Assembly: GCA_017538105.1 (NCBI GenBank)
Contig: JAFYJN010000054.1
Location: 1 to 64,000, forward strand
Origin: Prevotella sp.
GTDB lineage: Bacteria; Bacteroidota; Bacteroidia; Bacteroidales; Bacteroidaceae
Direction of reading: 5' to 3'
DNA: 64,000 bases
Numbering within the stretch: position 1 is the stretch's first letter; each line of letters starts with the position of its first letter. The position numbers and the translations under genes were made by a program. Below are positions 1 to 7,747 of the stretch, one piece after another. The notes below the pieces were generated by a model. It was not told the origin of the DNA and did not search any database. It was given only the letters and a program-made list of their open reading frames with translations.

Positions 1-1
1 A

Positions 2-964
2 AAACTGCAGCGCAATGAGACCCACGACATCCTTCTTGCCATTACTAGAGGGGAAATACCTGATGAACAAATAGCGGCACTGCTTACAGCCATCCAGATG
101 CGTGGCATTACCGTCGATGAACTGTTAGGATTCCGCGATGGTATTCTTGAAACGGGAGTGCCCGCCATCTTATCAGCCGACAGGTACATCGATGTGGTGG
201 GAACGGGAGGAGACCGTAAAAACACTTTCAACATTTCTACAACCGCGTGTTTCGTCATAGCGGGAGCGGGATATAAAGTGGCAAAACATGGCAATTACGC
301 AGCAACATCGACAAGTGGGGCTTCCAACGTCATACAGCAACATGGCGTGAAGTTCACGGCTGACAGCGACTTGCTCAATCGATCGCTCGATGAATGTGGT
401 ATCGTCTATCTCCATGCTCAACTTTTCGCGAAAGCCATGAAATTTGTAGGACATATCAGGAAAGCATTACAGTTTCCTACGTTCTTCAATCTCCTTGGTC
501 CACTCGTTAATCCGTCACAGCCAAAATGCCAACTTCTTGGGGTGGCTAATCTCGACCAGATGCGCCTATATAATAATGTATATCAGAAAATGGGTATTGA
601 CTACGCCATCGTCAATAGCATCGACGGGTATGATGAGATATCACTCACTGGCGACTTCAAAGTGACTACTAACAACTACGAAAGGGTGTTCTCACCGCAA
701 CAGCTGGGGCTATCCATTGCCCAACCTCATGAATTGGTGGCAGGGGCAACGGAAGAAGAGGCGGCAGATATCTTCGATAGCGTACTCGAAAACCGATGCT
801 TGCAGGCACAGAAAGAAATCGTTATGGCTAACGCGGCATTCGGCATACAGGTGCTCGAAAGGGGAGAAAAAACCATTGAGGAATGTCTCGATATTGCCCG
901 TACATCCATAGAGAGTGGAGCGGCATTGAAAGTATTCAAAAAATTCGTAGAAATCAATTCGTGA
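2..964 (+). CDS. trpD: Anthranilate phosphoribosyltransferase TrpD (5' end outside window)
   Basis: Transfers phosphoribose from PRPP to anthranilate, the second step of tryptophan synthesis, in the cytoplasm. The reading frame is open from base 2 with no stop. The residues before the first in-window ATG (base 98) match the helical N-domain of the family (GEIPDEQIAALLTAIQ), so the real start lies upstream and 320 codons are visible. Family motifs are the PRPP loop GTGGD, then KHGNY, STSGASNV and FFNLLGPLVNP. Its TGA ends one base before the trpC ATG, so the two are surely cotranscribed. The assignment is secure; only the start is missing. Confidence 0.96.
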   Translation, partial: KLQRNETHDILLAITRGEIPDEQIAALLTAIQMRGITVDELLGFRDGILETGVPAILSADRYIDVVGTGGDRKNTFNISTTACFVIAGAGYKVAKHGNYAATSTSGASNVIQQHGVKFTADSDLLNRSLDECGIVYLHAQLFAKAMKFVGHIRKALQFPTFFNLLGPLVNPSQPKCQLLGVANLDQMRLYNNVYQKMGIDYAIVNSIDGYDEISLTGDFKVTTNNYERVFSPQQLGLSIAQPHELVAGATEEEAADIFDSVLENRCLQAQKEIVMANAAFGIQVLERGEKTIEECLDIARTSIESGAALKVFKKFVEINS

Positions 965-965
965 T

Positions 966-1760
966 ATGACAGACATCCTTAATGACATAGTAGCACATAA
1001 ACGGAAGGAACTGCTGGAGATGAAACAGCGACTTCCTTATAAAGAACTGTTGGCGCTGGTGGAAAGAAAGATCGACAACGCTCCAATAATCTCCATGCGA
1101 CAGGCATTGCTCGATTCACCGACGGGTATCATCGCCGAGTTTAAAAGAAAGTCACCATCTAAAGGGTGGATTAACAAAGAGGCAAGTGCTGAAGTCGTGC
1201 CAATGAAATACCAACAAAATGGGGCAACAGCTATCAGCATTCTAACCGACAGTCATTTTTTCGGGGGTGACGATGCTTTCATCACCATGGCAAGAGAATC
1301 AGGGGTCTCTGCGCCTGTGCTCTACAAAAATTTTGTCATCGACGAGTATCAACTGTTGCAGGCGCGTCTCTGCGGAGCTTCAGCGGTTCTGCTCATAGCG
1401 GCCGATTTGTCGAAAAACGAATGCAAGACTCTCCTCAATAAGGCTCACCAATTACAACTGGATGTGTTGTTGGAGATGCATGGTGAAGAGGAGTTGCATT
1501 ACGCGGAATTGGAGCCTGACATGTTCGGAATCAATAACAGAAATCTCGGTTCTTTCGTTACCGATGTGCAAAACTCGTTTCGATTGGCAGAGAAACTGCC
1601 AAAAGGGGCATGTTGGGTCAGCGAAAGCGGCATTTCAACCCCATTAACGGTAAAACAACTGCGTGAAGTGGGCTACCGGGGATTCCTCATCGGAGAACAA
1701 TTCATGAAAACACCCGACCCGGGTCTTGCACTCAAGCGGTTCATACAACAACTCCTCTAA
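966..1760 (+). CDS. trpC: Indole-3-glycerol phosphate synthase TrpC
   Basis: Cyclises CdRP to indole-3-glycerol phosphate, the fourth step of the pathway. It has 264 residues, normal for a monofunctional enzyme of one (beta/alpha)8 barrel. The family's IIAEFKRKSPSKG segment carries the catalytic lysine region, and GINNRNL and the C-terminal GFLIGEQFM phosphate-binding segment are present. There is no second barrel, so TrpF (PRA isomerase) is not fused here as it is in enterobacteria. The gene follows trpD by one base and precedes trpA by 27 bases, where many Bacteroidota have trpF. Confidence 0.96.
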   Translation: MTDILNDIVAHKRKELLEMKQRLPYKELLALVERKIDNAPIISMRQALLDSPTGIIAEFKRKSPSKGWINKEASAEVVPMKYQQNGATAISILTDSHFFGGDDAFITMARESGVSAPVLYKNFVIDEYQLLQARLCGASAVLLIAADLSKNECKTLLNKAHQLQLDVLLEMHGEEELHYAELEPDMFGINNRNLGSFVTDVQNSFRLAEKLPKGACWVSESGISTPLTVKQLREVGYRGFLIGEQFMKTPDPGLALKRFIQQLL

Positions 1761-1787
1761 CTCCAATAACTCTTAAAAACAACTGTT

Positions 1788-2564
1788 ATGAATAAAATCA
1801 ACAAACTCTTCTCACAACGGGATGATAGAAAACTGTTGTCGCTCTACTTTTGTGCGGGATGTCCTACACTCGATGGCACGGGCGAGGTAATCCTTGCCAT
1901 GCAAGATAAAGGGATCGATATGGTAGAGGTGGGAATGCCCTTCAGTGACCCATTGGCAGATGGTCCGGTCATACAAACAGCTGCCACGACAGCCTTGAAA
2001 AATGGTATGACACTAGATATCCTCCTCTCACAGCTTCACAACATTAATGATAAAGTGAAAATCCCATTGGTCATCATGAGTTATCTCAATCCTATCATGC
2101 ACTATGGTCTTGAACATTTCTTCCAACGGTGTGTCGAATGTGGGGTCAGCGGAACCATCATTCCTGATTTGCCCTTCGATGACTATATAGCAGATGTAAA
2201 GCCATTGGCCGACAAATACGATGTGCGTGTCATCATGATGATTACTCCGGAAACGTCGGAAGAACGAATACGTCTTATCGACCAACATACCGATGGGTTC
2301 ATCTATATGGTGTCATCCGCCAGTATAACGGGGGCACAACAACAGTTCAACGAAACGAAACAAGCATATTTTCAAAAAATCAACAGCATGAACCTGAAAA
2401 CTCCACGAATGATAGGATTTGGTATATCCAACCGACAGACACTCCAAAGTGCCCAGGATAATGCTGCAGGGGCCATCATTGGCTCAAAATTCGTCACACT
2501 GCTCAGCGAACACAAGAATCCCTCCGATGCGCTCGACGCTCTCTACGAAGCATTAGAACACTAA
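1788..2564 (+). CDS. trpA: Tryptophan synthase alpha subunit TrpA
   Basis: Cleaves indole-3-glycerol phosphate to indole and glyceraldehyde-3-phosphate, and passes indole to TrpB. It has 258 residues, close to the family norm. The catalytic glutamate lies in MVEVGMPFSDPLADGP, the catalytic aspartate in IIPDLPFDD, and the phosphate-binding loops in GFIYMVSSASITGA and the GFGIS region. It sits directly after trpC without trpF and directly before trpB. The last codons and TAA stop belong to a 14-base unit that is repeated once in the spacer before trpB. Confidence 0.96.
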   Translation: MNKINKLFSQRDDRKLLSLYFCAGCPTLDGTGEVILAMQDKGIDMVEVGMPFSDPLADGPVIQTAATTALKNGMTLDILLSQLHNINDKVKIPLVIMSYLNPIMHYGLEHFFQRCVECGVSGTIIPDLPFDDYIADVKPLADKYDVRVIMMITPETSEERIRLIDQHTDGFIYMVSSASITGAQQQFNETKQAYFQKINSMNLKTPRMIGFGISNRQTLQSAQDNAAGAIIGSKFVTLLSEHKNPSDALDALYEALEH

Positions 2565-2588
2565 ACCCTCAACACTAAACCCTCAACA
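2557..2588 (+). repeat. 14-base tandem duplication at the trpA-trpB junction
   Basis: The unit aacactaaaccctc (2557-2570) is repeated exactly at 2571-2584, followed by a partial third copy (aaca) that runs into the trpB start codon. The first copy contains the trpA stop codon. The stretch has no G on the plus strand. Confidence 0.9.
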
Positions 2589-3793
2589 TGAATTACAATA
2601 TCGATAATCGTGGCTTCTACGGACAATACGGAGGAGCCTATATTCCGGAAATACTCTATAAGTGTGTACACGACTTACAAGAGGCGTACATCCCCATATT
2701 GGAAAGCGAAGAGTTCAAACGCGAATACCATGCGCTGCTCCGTGACTACGTAGGACGGCCATCACCGCTTTACTATGCTCGGCGCATGAGCGAAAAATAT
2801 GGCTGCCGGCTGTTCCTCAAACGCGAAGACCTCAACCATACCGGGGCGCATAAAATAAACAATACAGTTGGACAGATTCTCTTGGCCAAAAAAATGGGAA
2901 AGAAAAGAATCATCGCCGAAACGGGGGCAGGGCAACATGGCGTGGCAACGGCTACGGTATGTGCGCTTATGGACATGCAATGCGAGGTGTTCATGGGAAA
3001 AACGGACGTGGAACGCCAATATACTAACGTACAGCGTATGCGCATGCTCGGAGCACAGGTTCATCCCGTAACAACGGGTAATATGACGCTGAGCGATGCG
3101 TGCTCACAGGCAATTCGTGATTGGTGCTGCCATCCCGACGATACGTTTTATATCGTAGGGTCAACCATGGGACCTCATCCGTATCCAGACATCGTGGCGC
3201 GTATGCAGAGCGTCATCTCGGAGGAGATAAAGGAACAGCTCTTGGAAAAGACGGGACGCGACTACCCAGACACACTCATGGCATGTATCGGAGGCGGAAG
3301 CAATGCAGCGGGTACAATCTATCATTATATGAACGATGAACGGGTGCGGATCATCCTGGCGGAAGCGGGAGGAAAGGGAATCGACACCGATTATACGGCT
3401 GCAACCATACACCGTGGAACCTTGGGATTCATACACGGGGCAAAGACGCTGGTCATGCAAAATGATGACGGGCAGATAGAAGAGGCATTTACTATCTCGG
3501 CGGGACTGGACTATCCAGGTATCGGTCCCATGCATGCCAACATGGCGGAGAAAAAACGCTCCACCGTTTTGGCCATCAACGACGATGAGGCTATACGTGC
3601 GGGATATGAACTGACACGACTCGAAGGTATCATTCCGGCCATTGAAAGTGCACATATCATAGCGGCACTCCCCAAAATACAATTCCATAATGATGAGATT
3701 GTTGTCCTCACAGTCAGCGGACGTGGCGATAAAGACATCAACACCTACCTCGACAATAAACAAATGGCCGGTGAATATGCCAACAATCTATAA
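2588..3793 (+). CDS. trpB: Tryptophan synthase beta subunit TrpB
   Basis: PLP enzyme that condenses indole with serine to give tryptophan, as an alpha2-beta2 complex with TrpA. It has 401 residues, normal for the TrpB1 type. Visible motifs are the PLP lysine in HTGAHKINN (about residue 87), the catalytic loop AETGAGQHGVA, the phosphate-binding GGGSNA and the C-terminal VSGRGDKD. In many Bacteroidota trpB opens the operon and trpA closes it. Here trpB follows trpA, so the cluster looks circularly permuted. Confidence 0.97.
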   Translation: MNYNIDNRGFYGQYGGAYIPEILYKCVHDLQEAYIPILESEEFKREYHALLRDYVGRPSPLYYARRMSEKYGCRLFLKREDLNHTGAHKINNTVGQILLAKKMGKKRIIAETGAGQHGVATATVCALMDMQCEVFMGKTDVERQYTNVQRMRMLGAQVHPVTTGNMTLSDACSQAIRDWCCHPDDTFYIVGSTMGPHPYPDIVARMQSVISEEIKEQLLEKTGRDYPDTLMACIGGGSNAAGTIYHYMNDERVRIILAEAGGKGIDTDYTAATIHRGTLGFIHGAKTLVMQNDDGQIEEAFTISAGLDYPGIGPMHANMAEKKRSTVLAINDDEAIRAGYELTRLEGIIPAIESAHIIAALPKIQFHNDEIVVLTVSGRGDKDINTYLDNKQMAGEYANNL

Positions 3794-3837
3794 TCCACAT
3801 CACTCCCATCATTCACATTTATACTATTATTCCCATT

Positions 3838-5262
3838 ATGTACGATTATAAAGCAATTTCAAAGACCATCCTCGCTGACCTGCACACTCCAGTGGGCATT
3901 TACATGCGACTGCGTGATGTCCATCCGCAAAGCGTACTCATGGAATGTTCGGATTACCATTCCAACGACAATTCACGTTCGTTTATAGGCGTCCATCCCC
4001 TTGCATCAATAGCTGTAGACCATGGGACGGTAAAGGAATCATTTCCCGATGGTACAATACGCTCAACTGACATTATCTCCTCTGTGAAAGGAAAAACAAA
4101 GCAACAGTTGATAGAGACGTTCAACCTTTTCCTCTCACAATTCAAAGTGGAGGGAGAACATGCGCAATACTGTGGACTGAATGGATACACTACTTTTAAT
4201 GCGGTGCGTTACTTCGAGGATATAGAAGTGAAAGATGAAACAATGGCCAGCAACGATGCGCCGGATATCTATTATATCTTCTTTCGCGACATCATTGTCT
4301 TCGACCATTATAATAATGTAATGACATTAGTGACTCTCGTGCCAAATGGTCAGGACGATTTGGGTTGTCTGCAACTTGATGAGTTGGAAAAACTAATCAA
4401 CAAGACCAATGTTAACACCTATGATTTCAAGACGATAGGGGGCGTGTCATCGCCACTTACAGATGAACAGCATAAAGAGAATATCCGAAAATGCGTTGAC
4501 CATTGCCTTAGGGGGGATGTGTTCCAGATAGTCATTTCTCGACGGTTCATACAACGATATGAAGGTGATGACTTCAAACTTTACCGCACCCTGCGAAGCA
4601 TCAACCCATCGCCATATCTCTTCTATTTTGATTTCGGTGGATTCCGTATCTTCGGTTCATCGCCGGAAACACATTGCCGCATAGAAAAGGGTAGGGCGTA
4701 TATCGATCCCATAGCAGGAACGACTCCAAGAACGGGAGACCCTGAAAAAGACAGATGTAACGCGGAATACCTGCGCAATGATGAGAAGGAAAATGCTGAG
4801 CATGTCATGCTTGTAGACCTGGCTCGAAACGACCTGTCCAGAAACTGTGATGGCGTAAAAGTAGACTTTTACAAAGACATGCAGTTCTACTCGCATGTCA
4901 TACATCTCGTTAGCCGCGTGAGCGGAACACTACTGCAAAATGCCAATCCTATTGAGACATTCATCGATACTTTCCCGGCTGGAACACTCAGCGGGGCACC
5001 AAAGGTGAGGGCCATGCAAATTATAAGCGAACTGGAACCGCATAACCGTGGTGCGTATGGTGGATGTATCGGGTCTATCGGACTCGATGGCTCTCTCAAT
5101 CAGGCCATCGTCATACGTACTTTCATAGCCCGCAACGGAGAGTTATGGTTCCAAGCGGGGAGTGGCATCGTGGCCAAAAGCAATGACCAATATGAACTTG
5201 AGGAATGTAACCATAAACTGGGTGCACTTGTAAAGGCCATCCGACAAGCTGAAACAACATAA
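3838..5262 (+). CDS. trpE: Anthranilate synthase component I TrpE
   Basis: Makes anthranilate from chorismate with ammonia supplied by TrpG. It has 474 residues. The chorismate-binding half is complete: FGSSPE, DPIAGTTPRTG, DEKENAEHVMLVDLARND, DTFPAGTLSGAPKVRAM, GAYGG and FQAGSGIVA. The N-terminal tryptophan-binding motif, LLES in most family members, reads LMEC at residues 34-37, so Cys37 replaces the serine known to matter for feedback inhibition in enterobacteria. It lies 16 bases before trpG. The 44-base spacer after trpB contains no G. Confidence 0.96.
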   Translation: MYDYKAISKTILADLHTPVGIYMRLRDVHPQSVLMECSDYHSNDNSRSFIGVHPLASIAVDHGTVKESFPDGTIRSTDIISSVKGKTKQQLIETFNLFLSQFKVEGEHAQYCGLNGYTTFNAVRYFEDIEVKDETMASNDAPDIYYIFFRDIIVFDHYNNVMTLVTLVPNGQDDLGCLQLDELEKLINKTNVNTYDFKTIGGVSSPLTDEQHKENIRKCVDHCLRGDVFQIVISRRFIQRYEGDDFKLYRTLRSINPSPYLFYFDFGGFRIFGSSPETHCRIEKGRAYIDPIAGTTPRTGDPEKDRCNAEYLRNDEKENAEHVMLVDLARNDLSRNCDGVKVDFYKDMQFYSHVIHLVSRVSGTLLQNANPIETFIDTFPAGTLSGAPKVRAMQIISELEPHNRGAYGGCIGSIGLDGSLNQAIVIRTFIARNGELWFQAGSGIVAKSNDQYELEECNHKLGALVKAIRQAETT

Positions 5263-5278
5263 AAGGAGCATAAACAAT

Positions 5279-5842
5279 ATGAAAATAGGTATCATCGACA
5301 ATTACGATTCTTTCACCTATAACCTCGCACATCTAGTTAGACAATTGGGCGCACAGGTGATTGTATATAGGAACGACCAGTTCGAAATGACACAGTTAGA
5401 GTCTTTTGATAAAATAATCCTTTCCCCAGGTCCAGGAATACCATCAGAAGCAGGAAAACTATTGGAGACGATTCGTTATTACGCGGGTCAAAAACCGATG
5501 CTGGGAGTTTGTCTCGGCCACCAGGCCATCGCCGAGGTCTTTGGCGGAACGTTGGTAAATCTCTCTGAGGTTTTCCATGGGGTGGCTACACCATGCCAAA
5601 AAATGGTGGACGACGACATTTTCAAAGGATTGCCCGACACCTTCTCTGTGGGACGATACCACAGCTGGGTAGTGAATGACAGCCCGTTTCCAGACTGCCT
5701 CGAAGTGACGGCACGTAGTCCCGAAGGACAAATCATGGCACTTCGTCATCGCCAATTCGATATTCGTGGCATCCAATTTCATCCAGAGAGTGTTCTTACA
5801 CCCGACGGTGCTCAAATCATCTCCAACTGGCTTGCTCTCTAA
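5279..5842 (+). CDS. trpG: Anthranilate synthase glutamine amidotransferase TrpG
   Basis: Class I glutamine amidotransferase that feeds ammonia to TrpE. It has 187 residues, a stand-alone domain without fused TrpD. It starts with the typical IIDNYDSFTYNL. The nucleophile is in GVCLGHQAIAE and the catalytic His-Glu pair in IQFHPESVLTPDG. It could also serve para-aminobenzoate synthesis, since such proteins are often shared, but its place next to trpE argues for anthranilate. It is the last trp gene, followed by two hairpins, the second a clear terminator. Confidence 0.95.
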   Translation: MKIGIIDNYDSFTYNLAHLVRQLGAQVIVYRNDQFEMTQLESFDKIILSPGPGIPSEAGKLLETIRYYAGQKPMLGVCLGHQAIAEVFGGTLVNLSEVFHGVATPCQKMVDDDIFKGLPDTFSVGRYHSWVVNDSPFPDCLEVTARSPEGQIMALRHRQFDIRGIQFHPESVLTPDGAQIISNWLAL

Positions 5843-5866
5843 TATCTCTTACCCATTTTTTGTCAG

Positions 5867-5901
5867 CTTAGGATTTCCTGAGATTTCCAGGTTATCCTAA
5901 G
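5867..5901 (+). other. Hairpin upstream of the trp terminator
   Basis: Perfect 8-base inverted repeat cttaggat / atcctaag around a 19-base loop, extendable by tca/tga with one bulged G. No T-run follows. It may protect the 3' end or be the first of a tandem terminator pair. Confidence 0.5.
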
Positions 5902-5908
5902 TGAACCT

Positions 5909-5943
5909 AAAATTCCCAGATTCTCCTGGGAATTTTTATTTTT
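5909..5943 (+). terminator. Rho-independent terminator of the trp operon
   Basis: Perfect 11-base stem (5909-5919 with 5926-5936), six-base loop attctc, then a T-rich tail. It lies 66 bases after the trpG stop and before the next promoter. Confidence 0.9.
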
Positions 5944-5984
5944 ACCCCTTTCATCAAAAAAAATTAAAAAAAATCACGAAAAAA

Positions 5985-6015
5985 TTTGCAGATTAAAAAA
6001 AACAATATACCTTTG
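5985..6015 (+). promoter_or_regulatory. Bacteroidales-type promoter of the ABC exporter operon
   Basis: TTTG at 5985-5988, 19 bases, then TACCTTTG at 6008-6015, an exact TAnnTTTG -7 box. The predicted start of transcription falls inside the inverted repeat that follows. Confidence 0.85.
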
Positions 6016-6016
6016 C

Positions 6017-6040
6017 AGTGTACTATTTAAGTATTACACT
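6017..6040 (+). promoter_or_regulatory. Inverted repeat, probable operator for the YtrA-like regulator
   Basis: AGTGTA (6017-6022), 12 bases, TACACT (6035-6040). Read longer, it is agtgtacta-tttaag-tattacact with 8 of 9 bases paired. It starts two bases after the -7 box, where a repressor would block initiation. From memory, Bacillus subtilis YtrA recognises AGTGTA and TACACT arms about 13 bases apart, nearly the same site. The last gene of this operon encodes a YtrA-family protein. A direct repeat tattacac (6032-6039, 6040-6047) overlaps the right arm. Confidence 0.7.
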
Positions 6041-6069
6041 ATTACACAAACGATAAAAACAAAGGTATT

Positions 6070-6894
6070 ATGTTGGAAGTCAAGAATTTAACCTTCAAAT
6101 ATGGAGGTTCGAAACAAGAGGTTTTTTCAGATTTTAACCTCACTCTTTCTGAAAATTGCATCTACGGACTGCTTGGTAAGAATGGAACGGGCAAGTCTAC
6201 GCTCTTATATCTTATCACAGGATTGCTCCATCCATCGAAAGGCGAGGCTCATGTTGACAACTTCCTTTCCGCTGATCGTAATCCGGACATGCTGCGAGAG
6301 ATGTTCATCGTGCCAGAAGAGTTCAACCTGCCTGCCATGACGCTGCGCAAATATGTCAAACTGAATAAGGTATTCTATCCCCGATTCAGCGAGGAACTGC
6401 TCGAACAGTGTCTCAAGGAGTTTGAACTTTCTTCCGACCTCAAACTCAATGCTCTATCCATGGGACAGAAAAAGAAGGTGTTTATGAGCTTTGCGCTCGC
6501 CGCAAACACCAAATGGTTGCTCATGGACGAACCTACAAATGGACTCGACATCCCGTCGAAGACACAGTTTAGGAAGGTCATTGCACAGTGTATGGCCGAA
6601 GATCGTACCATTATCATCTCTACGCATCAGGTTCATGATGTGGAGGCATTGCTTGATCACGTGGTCATTCTTGATCGCTCACAACTGTTGCTCGATGCAT
6701 CGGTGGCAAAAATCACCGACAAATATGCTTTCTCCTTCCGTCATCCCTCGGAAATGACCAACGATGTGCTCTATGCCGAACCATCTATACAAGGTACAGC
6801 AGTGGTGGCTCATCGCCAAAAGGATGAAGAGGAAACAGCGGTGAATCTCGAACTGCTCTTCAATGCGGTAACACAAGGTAAACTTAATTCCTAA
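6070..6894 (+). CDS. ABC transporter ATPase (YtrB/CcmA type)
   Basis: ATP-binding subunit of an exporter, acting at the inner face of the cytoplasmic membrane. It has 274 residues: Walker A GKNGTGKST near residue 37, signature LSMGQKKKV (LSMGQ in place of LSGGQ), Walker B WLLMDEPTNGLD and the switch histidine in IISTHQ. The C-terminal 60 residues are outside the nucleotide-binding core. Two membrane proteins follow within 5 and 44 bases and a short GntR regulator closes the operon, as in ytr-type systems that respond to cell-envelope stress in Firmicutes. The substrate is unknown. Confidence 0.9.
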   Translation: MLEVKNLTFKYGGSKQEVFSDFNLTLSENCIYGLLGKNGTGKSTLLYLITGLLHPSKGEAHVDNFLSADRNPDMLREMFIVPEEFNLPAMTLRKYVKLNKVFYPRFSEELLEQCLKEFELSSDLKLNALSMGQKKKVFMSFALAANTKWLLMDEPTNGLDIPSKTQFRKVIAQCMAEDRTIIISTHQVHDVEALLDHVVILDRSQLLLDASVAKITDKYAFSFRHPSEMTNDVLYAEPSIQGTAVVAHRQKDEEETAVNLELLFNAVTQGKLNS

Positions 6895-6899
6895 CAATC

Positions 6900-7703
6900 A
6901 TGGCAAATTTTAAATTCTCGCGCCTCACACAACTGCTGAAATGGTTGGTGATGAATAATAGCCGTCGATTGGGAACACTCGCCGGCATCATGTTGGGTGT
7001 GCTGGGCTTCGAATCATTGATGAACCTGTTGGGAGGATCGATGCAGCGTTCTTACCATTTAGTGGTGGTGCAGGCTGCTTCTATGGCATTCTTTATGATG
7101 ACGGTTTTGCTCTTCATGTCTCCTTCTTTCATTATGCGAAAATTAGACAAGACAAATAAAGCTGTGGAATTCTTCTCATTACCCGCTTCGATGAGCGAAA
7201 AATACATTGCTTCGTGGATTTTTGTGGTAATAGGTGGGCTATTGGCTTTCTTTGTCGGCTTCTTCGCTTTCGACATTCTGCAATACCTTTTTGCATTCAT
7301 TTTTCTACCAGGACATGCTGAATGGGCTACCGTACATCTGTTTACTGATGGCTTCTTTAAAGCTTTTGAACCATCCTCTGATATGCAATTTTGGACGATG
7401 ACTGTGACAGGTGGTGTGATGTTCTTATTATGGGCTCAATCATTATATGCTTTGGGCGGTACTTTCTTCCGCAAATTCCAGTGGCTCATTGTTACAGTAA
7501 TATTGTTCATCTTTTTGTTCGTCCTTGGATTTTGGGTGAAAGGAAAAGTTGAGGGCTTTGATATTGAATGGCTTTTGAAATTGAAAAACAATATGGTACT
7601 CGTCCACGTGGCATTAGCCATTTTTACGGTAATTAACTACTGGCTTTCCTTCCGTTTCTTCAAACGTTCGCAGGTCATCAATAATACATTCGTCAATATC
7701 TGA
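6900..7703 (+). CDS. ABC transporter membrane subunit, first of a pair
   Basis: 267 residues with about six hydrophobic segments, the clearest near residues 15-35, 50-75, 100-130, 160-185, 195-215 and 230-250. It has no signal peptide and no ATPase motifs. It lies five bases after the ATPase gene. Its last residues, FFKRSQVINNTFVNI, closely match the end of the next membrane protein (FKKTQVINNKLLNL), so the two are probably diverged duplicates forming the heteromeric channel. The exact family is not recognised; the role is inferred from context. Confidence 0.8.
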   Translation: MANFKFSRLTQLLKWLVMNNSRRLGTLAGIMLGVLGFESLMNLLGGSMQRSYHLVVVQAASMAFFMMTVLLFMSPSFIMRKLDKTNKAVEFFSLPASMSEKYIASWIFVVIGGLLAFFVGFFAFDILQYLFAFIFLPGHAEWATVHLFTDGFFKAFEPSSDMQFWTMTVTGGVMFLLWAQSLYALGGTFFRKFQWLIVTVILFIFLFVLGFWVKGKVEGFDIEWLLKLKNNMVLVHVALAIFTVINYWLSFRFFKRSQVINNTFVNI

Positions 7704-7715
7704 GGAAAGCATAAT

Positions 7716-7743
7716 CCTCAAATTTCAAACCTCAAATTTCAAA
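7716..7743 (+). repeat. 14-base tandem duplication before the second permease
   Basis: cctcaaatttcaaa (7716-7729) repeated exactly (7730-7743), ending five bases before the ATG at 7748. No G on the plus strand. Confidence 0.9.
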
Positions 7744-7747
7744 CCAA

